The translations under genes were made by a program, and so were the position numbers. From JBCAWW01 sp039024315 (GTDB lineage: Bacteria; Bacteroidota; Bacteroidia; J057), in contig JBCCQN010000078.1 in the NCBI GenBank assembly GCA_039024315.1, positions 1 to 32,448 on the forward strand: a DNA stretch of 32,448 nucleotides, in the 5' to 3' direction. A model generated the notes under the pieces. That model did not search any database. It was not told the origin of the DNA and saw nothing but the letters and a program-made list of their open reading frames with translations. Positions 1 to 9,000 of this stretch are shown piece by piece; the stretch's first letter is position 1, and every line of letters starts with the position of its first letter.

Positions 1-128
1 AAATGGCCTTACAGTTGCTCTTGCAACACAAAACTAAAGGCACTAGCCTCAAAAAGCTCAGAAAAAGGGCGGCTTGGAACGAAGATTTCCTCCTCAAAAT
101 CCTACAATCTCTGCAAAACCAATTTTAA
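1..128 (+). CDS. 3' end of a gene cut by the left edge (41 visible codons)
   Basis: An open frame runs from the window edge to a TAA at 126-128 and encodes about 41 residues. They are rich in Leu, Lys and Gln, with a basic stretch (KKLRKRAAW) near the middle, and end in SLQNQF. There is an ATG at 3-5, but so near the edge it is more likely an internal Met. The composition looks like a helical C-terminal tail of a cytoplasmic protein. No family can be recognised from so little sequence. It is also possible that the frame is open by chance. Confidence 0.4.
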   Translation, partial: MALQLLLQHKTKGTSLKKLRKRAAWNEDFLLKILQSLQNQF

Positions 129-182
129 TGCGTTTAACCTATATAGACAATGTGGATTAGCTTTTATTGACGATTTCCATTT

Positions 183-305
183 GAATTTAAGCACAAACTT
201 GTGATCGGGCACTTTGAGACAATCGACGAGTTTTTGGAACGAAATTGCATGAAGAATTTACGAGAGATTGAGGGCTTGGGGCGAGAAAAGCAACGCTATT
301 TTTGA
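183..305 (+). pseudogene. Coding-like remnant, copy A of a 90-base duplicated fragment
   Basis: A frame with a stop just upstream (168-170) and a TGA at 303-305 encodes EFKHKLVIGHF..., and 183-272 matches 2265-2354 at about 71 of 90 bases by hand alignment. The reading frame is kept (21 of 30 residues identical) and seven of the codon differences are silent. That is the pattern left by a once-translated sequence. No start codon or full gene remains. The parent family is not recognised. Confidence 0.4.
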
Positions 306-322
306 GTATCGAATTAGGGTTA

Positions 323-381
323 CTGCTGCGCAGAACGCTTAATTTTCTTCTGCTTTCACAACTAAGCGTTCTGCGCAGCAG
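323..381. repeat. 19-bp perfect inverted repeat with 21-base loop
   Basis: Arms 323-341 (CTGCTGCGCAGAACGCTTA) and 363-381 are exact reverse complements. The hairpin sits 14 bases past the stop of the minus-strand gene at 396-1517, so it could end or stabilise that transcript, but no T-run follows on either strand. Partial copies of the arm occur at 1727-1736 and 2087-2104, so it is better seen as a dispersed palindromic repeat than as a simple terminator. Confidence 0.7.
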
Positions 382-395
382 CTAAACAACAACTA

Positions 396-1517
396 TCAAA
401 TTATGCCGTTTGACACTAACCTTCTTTTAAATGCCTCCGATTTACCGTACACCAACAACTGATTCGAAACTCTGTTATTAAATGAATCCGGCCGCTGCTT
501 GAAAGCATAATACTCTTTAAGCTCTACTAATATTTCAGTGGCACGAGCATACCCTCTGGCTTTCTTCAAATCTGCATTATCCCTGATTTCCTGCCACAAA
601 TCGAGCTCTTCTTTCTCGATTTTTACCATCTTCTGTAAATATGCTTTTTCGGCGGCTTTCCTTGCTTCCTCTTTCCTAATTTCCCGCTGTTTGGCCACTG
701 TCTCTTTTATCTCCCTCATGCTACGGGCTTGGAGTATCGGCTCAACATTTGGCTCTCCACAAAATGCCGCAAGCTGCCGCCTGAGCATGATTCTTGTCAT
801 CCCCTCATTGACCACTAGGTCCTTTAGATATTGGTTTTTCTCCTCTTCGGACAACTGCTCAATTTGAGATTGCAGGCTTTCATCTGGAATATCTAGAACT
901 TGTTTACTGTTTTCACTGGCCGCTGTAACCAAATCCTCATCTATTTCCCAAAAATTAACAAAACTATCTAATGAATAATCTAGCTCTTTTAGATTGGCTG
1001 GTAAACTTGGTTCAAGTAAATCATCTGATATGCCATGTTTTTCGGAGGCTAGATGCAACCAAGCCAAATACATAACTCGATAATCGCCATTGAGTATCTG
1101 GTCCCTTAGGGGGAGTAGTTCATCGAGCATCCCTTCCCCTTCGATCCAGTCCCCATATTCTATCACGTAGAAAAAATCGACCAATACGTTTGTTCCATTT
1201 TGAAAAACCTTTATTTCCTGATCGTAAGCGTCAGCGGCATCAATCTCATATTCTTTTAAGGCTTCAAAGGATACCAAACTTTGAGGAAATTTCATCAACA
1301 AGCGACGGATCCCCCAGTTTGTAACAAACAACATTATATCAAAAAACTCACTGAGCATTTCCTCTCCTCCCCCCAGAAAGTCAGAATAATTGTATACAAA
1401 GCTGGCTCGTCTAGCACTAGGTCTCACTCTGCTAGAATACCCACTGATTATATTGATTTGTTCTGCGCTTAGGGGACGATCGATTGCATAGAAATCGTAG
1501 AAATGATAATCACTCAT
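396..1517 (-). CDS. Conserved hypothetical protein, 373 aa, cytoplasmic, charged helical C-terminal half
   Basis: The protein starts MSDYHFYDFYAIDRPLS and has no signal peptide or membrane segment. The first 170 residues are aromatic- and acid-rich, with segments RASFVYNYSDF (about 38-48) and TNWGIRRLLMKFP (about 66-78). From memory, similar N-termini occur in an uncharacterised bacterial family sometimes found beside SWIM zinc-finger genes; no such neighbour is visible here. Residues about 215-330 are a long, highly charged Lys/Glu/Arg region with KEEARKAAEKAYLQKM, likely a coiled coil or helical bundle. The C-terminus (SNQLLVYGKSEAFKRRLVSNGII) is basic. The gene stands alone: the cassette genes begin 1 kb away and a palindromic repeat lies just past its stop. 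The ATG at 1517 is the first in frame and gives the family-like N-terminus. Function unknown. Confidence 0.85.
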   Translation of the reverse strand: MSDYHFYDFYAIDRPLSAEQINIISGYSSRVRPSARRASFVYNYSDFLGGGEEMLSEFFDIMLFVTNWGIRRLLMKFPQSLVSFEALKEYEIDAADAYDQEIKVFQNGTNVLVDFFYVIEYGDWIEGEGMLDELLPLRDQILNGDYRVMYLAWLHLASEKHGISDDLLEPSLPANLKELDYSLDSFVNFWEIDEDLVTAASENSKQVLDIPDESLQSQIEQLSEEEKNQYLKDLVVNEGMTRIMLRRQLAAFCGEPNVEPILQARSMREIKETVAKQREIRKEEARKAAEKAYLQKMVKIEKEELDLWQEIRDNADLKKARGYARATEILVELKEYYAFKQRPDSFNNRVSNQLLVYGKSEAFKRRLVSNGII

Positions 1518-1709
1518 GCGTTTTTGCTTACGAATCGGGTAGATAGAGTTAATTACAGAGTAGAAAGTATCCCGAAAGCTTTTGGGAGTGTTCAGTACAG
1601 AGAAAAAAGTCCCAATGAACCATATAGCCTAGTTTTCCTAAGTCTCAATACTGGATACTAATGTCTAAGTACTCAAAAGCCTAGCTTACTGAATTATCAG
1701 CACCTGAAC

Positions 1710-1770
1710 AAAAGAAATTTCTTTTTACTGCTGCGCTATCAATGTTTAGGACCGTAAAAGTCTAAACATT
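1710..1770. repeat. Small palindrome plus hairpin ahead of the 68-aa gene
   Basis: 1710-1725 is a 16-base perfect palindrome (AAAAGAAATTTCTTTT). 1741-1749 (AATGTTTAG) pairs with 1762-1770 across a 12-base loop, and the stem extends with one bulge. The hairpin ends 11 bases before the ATG at 1782. It could be an operator or a leader hairpin of the small gene, or the end of something upstream. Nothing in the sequence decides between these. Confidence 0.4.
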
Positions 1771-1781
1771 ATATTAAGAAT

Positions 1782-1988
1782 ATGGAAAGCATCTTGATCC
1801 CTACCCTCCTCCTTTTAGCTAGCATTGCTTTGTTTTACCTTGTCTATCAAAGCACAGAAAAAACTACGCCCAAAGGCCTTTTATGGGTGATTACAGAGGA
1901 GTTTTTCAGCATCATAGCCACGGTCTTCTTCGGTATGTTTGGTTTTAGCTGGGATCAGTTTATTGAGCGGCTAGATGAAGGCAACTAA
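1782..1988 (+). CDS. Small predicted inner-membrane protein, 68 aa
   Basis: An N-terminal hydrophobic stretch (about 4-24, ILIPTLLLLASIALFYLVY) is followed by a short polar linker with several Lys/Thr. A second, more aromatic hydrophobic stretch (about 40-55) precedes an acidic tail (FIERLDEGN). This fits a small two-helix inner-membrane protein. The start ATG is the first in frame and directly precedes the hydrophobic segment. No Shine-Dalgarno sequence is visible, which is usual in Bacteroidota. It has no same-strand neighbour within 1.6 kb. I do not recognise a family. A composition this orderly (no frame break, clean hydrophobic pattern) favours a real gene over chance. Confidence 0.6.
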   Translation: MESILIPTLLLLASIALFYLVYQSTEKTTPKGLLWVITEEFFSIIATVFFGMFGFSWDQFIERLDEGN

Positions 1989-2378
1989 TCGGTGATAGCA
2001 TAGGGGTGTTTTTTTTCTTTAACTGGTTTTTACGATTAGCCCTCTCTTTTTTGCTTTAGGCAATAAGAGTTAGCTTTTCATTTTTTACTGCTTCGCAGAA
2101 CGTTCATGCCCCGCCGTAGTCAAGTTCCTTACTCGAACCCGTCAATGTGCTCGTCCTTGATGAGCAGCTCAATCATCTTAACTTCGCTCCTCGCCTTCGA
2201 CAGAACACTTATTCTCGTTTCGCACGACCGTGATTTTTTATAAGGCTTAGATTAGAAGGTTTCTGAGTTTAAAAGCAAACGTGTGATCGAGCGCTTTGAG
2301 ATGATGGATGAGTTTTTGGAGCGAAATCGGGTGAAAAATTTGCGGGAGATTCAGGTGAGGGTGTGTATCTTATAAAGG
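1989..2378. other. Intergenic stretch with coding-like debris and no intact gene
   Basis: No intact gene is visible. On the minus strand a short frame of about 40 residues ends near 2126 (...KMIELLIKDEHIDGFE, then TAA) and looks like the tail of a broken gene. 2087-2104 (TTACTGCTTCGCAGAACG) resembles the arm of the palindrome at 323-381. 2265-2354 is the second copy of the fragment at 183-272. Together this reads as a graveyard of small repeats beside the toxin end of the cassette. Confidence 0.5.
2265..2373 (+). pseudogene. Coding-like remnant, copy B of the 90-base duplicated fragment
   Basis: This frame encodes a segment containing RVIERFEMMDEFLERN and ends in a TAA at 2371-2373. It is the partner of 183-272 (about 79% of bases, 70% of residues). 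An in-frame TAG lies only 10 bases upstream (2253-2255), so no gene-length frame remains. The fragment lies 78 bases from the end of the putative immunity gene. Confidence 0.4.
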
Positions 2379-2411
2379 AAAAGGCTATCTCAAAATTAGA
2401 GATAGCCTTTT
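2379..2411. terminator. Strong hairpin terminator at the end of the nine-gene cassette
   Basis: Arms 2379-2391 (AAAAGGCTATCTC) and 2399-2411 form a perfect 13-bp stem with a 7-base loop. Read on the minus strand it ends CCTTTTCCTTT, and read on the plus strand it ends CCTTTT, so it can act in both directions. It lies 40 bases past the stop at 2452 and is the first strong hairpin I see after the cassette's last gene. Confidence 0.75.
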
Positions 2412-2451
2412 GATACGCATTTTGCTCTCAAACCTATTGGAGAGAATCTTT

Positions 2452-3036
2452 CTAAGGAGACCTGTTCAACAAAAATTGTTTATGCCAATTCAGAAAGTCT
2501 CGATCCTCTCTTGAGAGCCATTCATCAATGTATGAGTAATTAACCTTGCAAGAAGAACCAACAAAAATTCCTCCATCTATAACACTTTTTCGAGCAATCT
2601 TTGCTAGCTCCTCCTTTCTATTTTTCTGTTGGTAATTTATTTCTCGATCAAACACCTTATTCGGCATATGGTGCAGATAAAAGAACCAATCTTCGCCCCG
2701 TTTTTCACCAGCAAAGTATTTTATAAAATCAAGTTTCTCTCCACTAACTGAGTTATCAATTAGTAGAACCCAAGCAAAAAGCCTAGTACTATCCTCGTTT
2801 AGAAAAAAACCATCAACTTCCCAATTAGATTGGTCTTTCTCGAACCTATCCATTCCTCTTAGTCCTTTTTCTTTCCAACTGATAATACTATCACTAATTG
2901 AAGATTTCAATTGAATATGCATTTGATCTAGTTCAAGGTCTAATAATGCCTGATTTAAACATTCCATTTGATTTTGGGCTTTACTACAGCTCAAGAATTG
3001 GATTACGGAAGATATGACGATAAACAGCTTATTCAT
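2452..3036 (-). CDS. Putative immunity lipoprotein for the Rhs lipase toxin (194 aa)
   Basis: I place the start at the ATG at 3036-3034, inside the last codons of the upstream Rhs gene (stop 3031-3029). This 8-base overlap implies translational coupling. The frame is open 15 codons further upstream, but that stretch would lie in Rhs coding sequence and would bury the signal. The chosen N-terminus, MNKLFIVISSVIQFLSCSKAQ, looks like a lipoprotein signal with Cys17, although Phe at -3 is not ideal. The rest is charged and aromatic (RLFAWVLLIDNS, DWFFYLHHMPNKVFDRE) and ends in a Trp/Phe-rich tail. No family is recognised. Position directly after a C-terminal toxin domain, coupled translation, envelope targeting and low GC (28-45% in hand-counted rows) all fit an immunity protein. 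The immunity role is inference. Confidence 0.65.
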   Translation of the reverse strand: MNKLFIVISSVIQFLSCSKAQNQMECLNQALLDLELDQMHIQLKSSISDSIISWKEKGLRGMDRFEKDQSNWEVDGFFLNEDSTRLFAWVLLIDNSVSGEKLDFIKYFAGEKRGEDWFFYLHHMPNKVFDREINYQQKNRKEELAKIARKSVIDGGIFVGSSCKVNYSYIDEWLSREDRDFLNWHKQFLLNRSP

Positions 3037-6000
3037 TAGTAGCTGGTTTATCCTTCCGTGGAGCAACATAACCATCTTCATTCTCTTTTAATTTGAAAAT
3101 AAATTTATAATTCCTTAATAAATGTCCCTTGATCTTCCCATCTACTTCAGGGCCTCCTCCGTGTTCAATATCTCCTTTCATTGGTTCTTGGGGGGCAATA
3201 ATATCTTTATCACTTCCATATTGAACCCGCCTTTCTGCTTCTGTAACATCGATATCACCCGGCTGTTTAGGAGCTAGATAGTACTCTACTTCAACCGTAT
3301 ATCCAGCATCTGTTAGTACCTCTGACATACCAGCTGCATATGCGCCACCTTGACTATGACTAACAATTTTTATAGTCTCAGTATCGCGATCAATTTCGAT
3401 TTCACCAGCTTCTATCATCTCTAACATAGCTTTTCCAGCTCTCTTTCCTCGATAAGATCTATATGAAGCAGTGGAAGCACCATGGCTACTTGCGTTAGCG
3501 TACAATGCTTTATGATCTTCTATTCTATTCATCATATCATTGTCGAAGCCTTCCCAATAATTATTTTTGTCAGTTTTATACAATTTTTCACCAACAAATG
3601 CTCGTCTTAAAGCCCGCCACATCCCTGTTTGATCAAGAGCATCTCGACCTACTGCTTTTCCTTCTTCATATCCATTAACAAATATTACTAGCCGACCGTC
3701 AGGATCAATAGCCTGGATAGGAGTATTGAGAACAAAATTATAAGGAGAAGCAAATGGATACATAGAAGAAAGGGGATCTGGACTAAACCAGCGCCCAACT
3801 CTTGGATCATATATCCTCGCGCCAAAATCATAGCTATTCCAACTTCCACTAATCTCATCCTCTAATTCCATTCCATTATATCCAAAACGATATCCTCCCC
3901 CAACTTGCCAATCTCTCCCCGGCATCTTCATCCCAAAGGCATAGTAATCCTGCGTAGCACTAATATCCGCAGCGAAGTAGTAACCAACGCTCAGGCCTTG
4001 ATCTTCGACTTGTAGCTTACGATCTGAGACAACCACCAAATTGTTTCCACGGTGTTCCGAGAGTTCGAAGTACTTCTGGCCTCGCCAGAAAGAAATCCCT
4101 TGATCAAGCGGGGCTACCGCAGGCGTATTGAGGACTAGCCCATTCTTAGAGCCAAAATGTCCAGTGTTGGGATTCAAACCTCCGCTGGTAAACTCAAGAC
4201 TCTTTAGCTCCTGCTTGGCTTCTTGCAGGCCTAGACGTTTTGAGCCATAGAGATGGTGCTCATTGAGGACAAAGGTCTCGGTATAATCCGTGCCGACTCC
4301 GGTAGGCGCTTCAAACAGTTTGACATTACGGAAGAAGCTAGGTTCGGTATCTCCGCTATTTTCATCATGGATAAATACTAAATATTTACCATAATTATTA
4401 CCCACCGCAATATTCTGCGGGGCGGAAGCCATTTCGGCACCAATAGGAACCAATACTGTTTGCCAAGTACCGGGCGGATCGTAGGTATCATAAGCTTCGA
4501 TCGCTTTAGCGTTGGCAGCTCCTGTTTTGTCAGTCGTGCCATATAATTGCACGAAGCTTTTCCAAGTAATGCCAAGGTTAGCATCAACTCCTATGCCTTG
4601 AATGCGTCCTTCCTCAGTCGTTTTGAACTCAAACTGTAGATAGGTATTGGTGGTCATGGGGTAGTTGACCTCGACGGCTCTCCATGCTCCAGGACTAAGT
4701 TGGAGCATATTACCATTGCCTAGCACAGTAGCCGTAGCATTGGGGTTGTCTTTGTTACCGCCATAGGACTCTATATTCTTATCCCTAAAATTCACCACCA
4801 TAGTACCTGCAGCTTCTCGAGGCTGGTAGTCCCTTGTGTAAGTAGCCATGGTATTACCTTGAGCATCCCGTACATAATAATGATATGTCCAACTAGACTC
4901 ATTCTTGGGATCAGGTTTTACGATCTTAATGATACGTTGGCCATCAGCACCATATACAAAGGCTAAATCAGGCTTATCACTATCAGCTTGTGTGGGATCG
5001 TTAATGCCATCAAAACGGATAATGCTGCGGATTTTTCCTGATACTGTCCATTCAATCTTGAAGATTTCTTCTTCTTCATCCTTAATCAAGTTGCCGATAG
5101 CATCGTAAACATAGTTACCTTCATCTAAACCTCTTTGAGGTTGAGTTGCATAAGGATTAGAAGGATCATTTTGATTATCAATATCTAGAGCGTAATAATC
5201 GTCATAGGTATTATTATCCTCCACATAGGCCAACTGATTGGTTGGACGGCCTTGAGCATCTTGGTAATAGACATACTTTAGATCATCCATCGCTTGGTTC
5301 CCACTACTGGCGATACCATTTCGTTTCAGAGTTCCAATATTGCCATCTGCATCTTCATAACTGATCTCGGTCTCGTAATCTCCATTGGAGTTAAAACCAG
5401 ACCAATCATTACTTAAAACGCCAGTTGGCTGATACGCACTCTGCTTTGTCAGACGATTGAGCTGATCGTAGTGATAAGGTGTAAATTGAGGCATGGGATT
5501 ACCCTCTGGATCTTGGAGGGTCGTGGCTAAGTAACCGATATTACCATTATGGAAGCTGCGTATATCACCATTAGTATAATGGGCACTCACATTCGCAAGG
5601 GGCGCATCGTTGGTCGTAAAGCTAGCATTTGCAATCGCTTGAAAGTCGCCTTGATAATAGCCTATGCTAAAGCCAAAGGCATCACGGGCAAAATTCTGAT
5701 GTAGATTACCAGCAGTAGCCAAATTGTCTTTACCCATATCATGATTGGGATCAAGTAGGTTGTCATTGATGACTTTGAGCCATCCTTCCATAGTGTAAGC
5801 ATAGTCAATGCCTTGCACTTGTTCTTGTCCAAGCTCCAAACGCGCTAATGGTCCGTGTTTGTAGTACTCATAACGCGCATCCTGATCCCAAATTTGCCTA
5901 TCCTTGCTAGTAAACACCTGCTTGATACGATTGTCAGCATCATAGACATACCGATGATAGAATGCATCTGGCTGACCAGCTTGATAATGCACTTCGTTGA

Positions 6001-9000
6001 CATTACCGGTAAGTAGGTCAAACTTATATCCGATATGGAAGTATTGCTGTCCTAAATCTGCCAGATGAGGGATTTCGGTGATAATGTTTTTGACATTACC
6101 ATGGATGTCATAGTCATAAAACACATTCGTATTACGGAAATCATCATAGCCGTCAATATATTTTACCGAAGCTACTCGTCCCCGCAATTCTTCTTGATGC
6201 CCAGCAGGGAACAAAGGTCCCACTACTGGATCTTCTACGTCATATGTTGTCCTAGTTACTTCAAAAAGATTGTTGTTACCAGCGTCAATCGTTGTCCAGA
6301 TCGCCTCGTATTCGCTCTTAGTCAACAGACTACCATTGTTTTCAAAGGCGGTAGTCAACGAGCTACTATTGAGCGATTCATCATAAACTACTTCCCCTCC
6401 CTCAACAACACGGCCTAAATTATCATACTTGATGTAAGAAAAACGGTCTGGGAACTGATTCTCATTTTGGGAGAAAACAATCCTACCAAGCCAGTCATAC
6501 CAAAAGGTTTTCACGCCTCCGTCTGGCGTATTTTCCCAGACTTTATTTCCTAAAGAATTATAAGAGTACTGTGTCTGTTTTTGGTGATTAGCCGTACCGT
6601 CGAAGGCAACACCTGCTGGAGGAACAGTCTTAACTACTAGCCCTCCACGATCATAGTAGTAAAGGGTAGCATGGTACTGATTAAAAGGATAGCTCACCTC
6701 AAAGGTTTCGCTAAATTGAGAGGCAGGATCGAGGCAGCGCTGTTTGTAAGCATCTACAAAGGCGGCTTTTTGCTCTTCGATGTAGTTTTCGTAAGCAATC
6801 TGAGCGTGATGCGTTGCCAAAGAAACTTGATACTCATAGCAGGGATCTTCAAAGGGTAGCTGAAGGAAGAGGGGCTCATTACAGAGCGGTGGCACATCCA
6901 AAGCACATGCATTGAGACAAGGATTGCTACCCGTGATATTTACACTAGCTCCGCCTAGACTTAAAGTATTGAAGCTAAAGTCATCATCATTATTCGGATC
7001 AAGGGTACCTAATAGCCCCCCCACTTGACCAGGAAGATTGGAGAAATGTACCCCAGAAGTAGCTGGCATGTCAAAGGTCAAGACACAATTCGTCCCACAG
7101 GCATCATGTACGCGCAGTTGGAGCCTTTCCCCACATTCAGGCGTAAAACTCGGATTGGTAGCACCATTGAGATTGATCGCCGGAGCTGTACTGCTCAGGT
7201 TAAGGTTGGCAATCGCTAGGGTACCGGTGATATCAATAGGGCTCAAAGACAGCTGACTAAACTGTACCTCCTCATTTATCTGGCCGCATACACCTTCTAG
7301 TTCACCATTGCCTTGATCAAGGAGATTATCAATTCTATCGTCTTGGAGGAGATAGAGGGTATTGCCGCTTCCCGGAACGATTTGTGTCTGTGCTAGGTTC
7401 GGTACGGTGAAACGCTTGGACCAAACAGCTGAGTTATCAAACACAGGAGAGGTTAGCACTCGTAGTTTAAGTGCTATCGCTTCTTTGCCGTTAGTTCCGC
7501 TCTCAGCAATACCAGAAACTATCCAAGCATTATCAGCCGTAGCACTCAAATGGGTGGGTTCAAAATACCCCCTTGCCGGCAGATTTAACTCCCCCTGCTG
7601 AATCAATAGTCCTCCTGTACTAAAGCGAAGCAAACGAGTACGTGGGCTACCCAAATCTTGGTCACGCACCGCGATACCCAAGCTTCCTCCTGAAAGTCCT
7701 GTAAGGTTCAATACATTAGTAGCACAATAGAGCTGAATATCCTCAAACTCTCTAGCCCATGACTCAGCACCATTATGGTCAAAACGCATGATGGTCAAAC
7801 CATCACCATCGATATCCCCTGTTTCGGACATGCCACCGAGGTAGAAACCACCGTTGTCCGCAGGGGCCAAGTGGTTAACGTTCGGCTTAGCCGCTACATA
7901 GTCATACCAATTATCGCCTAAATTTTCTACCTGACGCGCCCAATTAAAACTACCGTTAGCCAATACATTCATGACCAAGGTACTGACATGCCAATCATCG
8001 GTCGTCTCTCCATCTGCGTAAGCCACTAGGATTTCACCTCCATACTGCTCAAACATACCGAGACTATATTGTGGATAGTGTCCGGTCTTACTATAATAAC
8101 GATTCCAGACTATGCCCCCATTTGGATCTATTTTGATCAGGGCATACTTTTTATTGCCGTTATTTAAGGCTATGATACCTCCAAGGAGGAAGTTTCCGTC
8201 ATTAAGCCCTAAGAGACGAATACTACTCTTGTCCAATTGCCCAGTACCAGAAAGGTCAAGCGTTTTGGCCCAGCTCCAAGTATCGTCAGTATGGCGATAA
8301 GCTAATAGTAGATTTACACCCCCATCATCCGCGGCCACTAACCAGCTATTGTTTTGGGTAGAAGGAGCAATTTGGCGTATGCTGGCATTGAAGGTACGTG
8401 CAAAGAGCACTAAAGCGTCTGTTTGAGGCGCACAAGCTAGCGGATCTTCAGCATAGAGGAAAGAGCCTAGATTAGGATTAGCCGATATATCAACGCCCTG
8501 ATCAGTGAGCTGACCAGCTTGCATTTGACTATTGAGGAGGTCCAAGAGTTGCTGCATTCGATCGGTTGGCGAGCAACTAGTATTGGCTTGGGCTTCCTCA
8601 CACTTTTCGATATACTCGACATATTGTGGGTAAGAGAGACTAAATCCAAATTGAGCGTTCATCACAGATGCCATAATCTCAAAACCATTGGCCTGCCCGA
8701 TGAGGCTCGACTCGTAGGTGTTCCAAACCGTTTGCACCTGTTCGCATGTGCGACAATCGGAACAGGAAATTTCGGCCGGTACCGGAATTTCTCTTTCGGC
8801 TAGGATCAAATTGATGGCATCATCCCAATAATTGTTGCCTTGCGGCCACGCCTGATCGTAAAAATCCAACCAAACCGCATCACAATCACAGGAGAGAGCA
8901 TCAAAGTTGGGGAGGACGACGCCATACTGATCGGCGAAGTAGTAAGCCGCGCTACCATATTCATCTTGCTCTGCCTGGGTCAAGCTCGCATAAGCCGCTT

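Noticed and set aside
323..381. CRISPR-like repeat
   Set aside because: It is a single inverted repeat with one loop. There are no regularly spaced direct repeats and no cas genes.
1560..1600. Near-palindrome TCCCGAAAGCTTTTGGGA
   Set aside because: There is no loop and it needs a G:T pair, with no relation to a gene start. It is too weak to call an operator.
2087..2240. Small minus-strand gene ending KDEHIDGFE
   Set aside because: Only about 40 residues are open and no start codon gives a sensible N-terminus. I treat it as debris.
6065..6418. 117-codon plus-strand open frame, and similar ones at 11294-11686 and 16344-16733
   Set aside because: All are antisense to the giant Rhs genes. Their products are of low-complexity, Ile/Ser/Phe-rich composition typical of shadow frames, and the Rhs frames are continuous through them.
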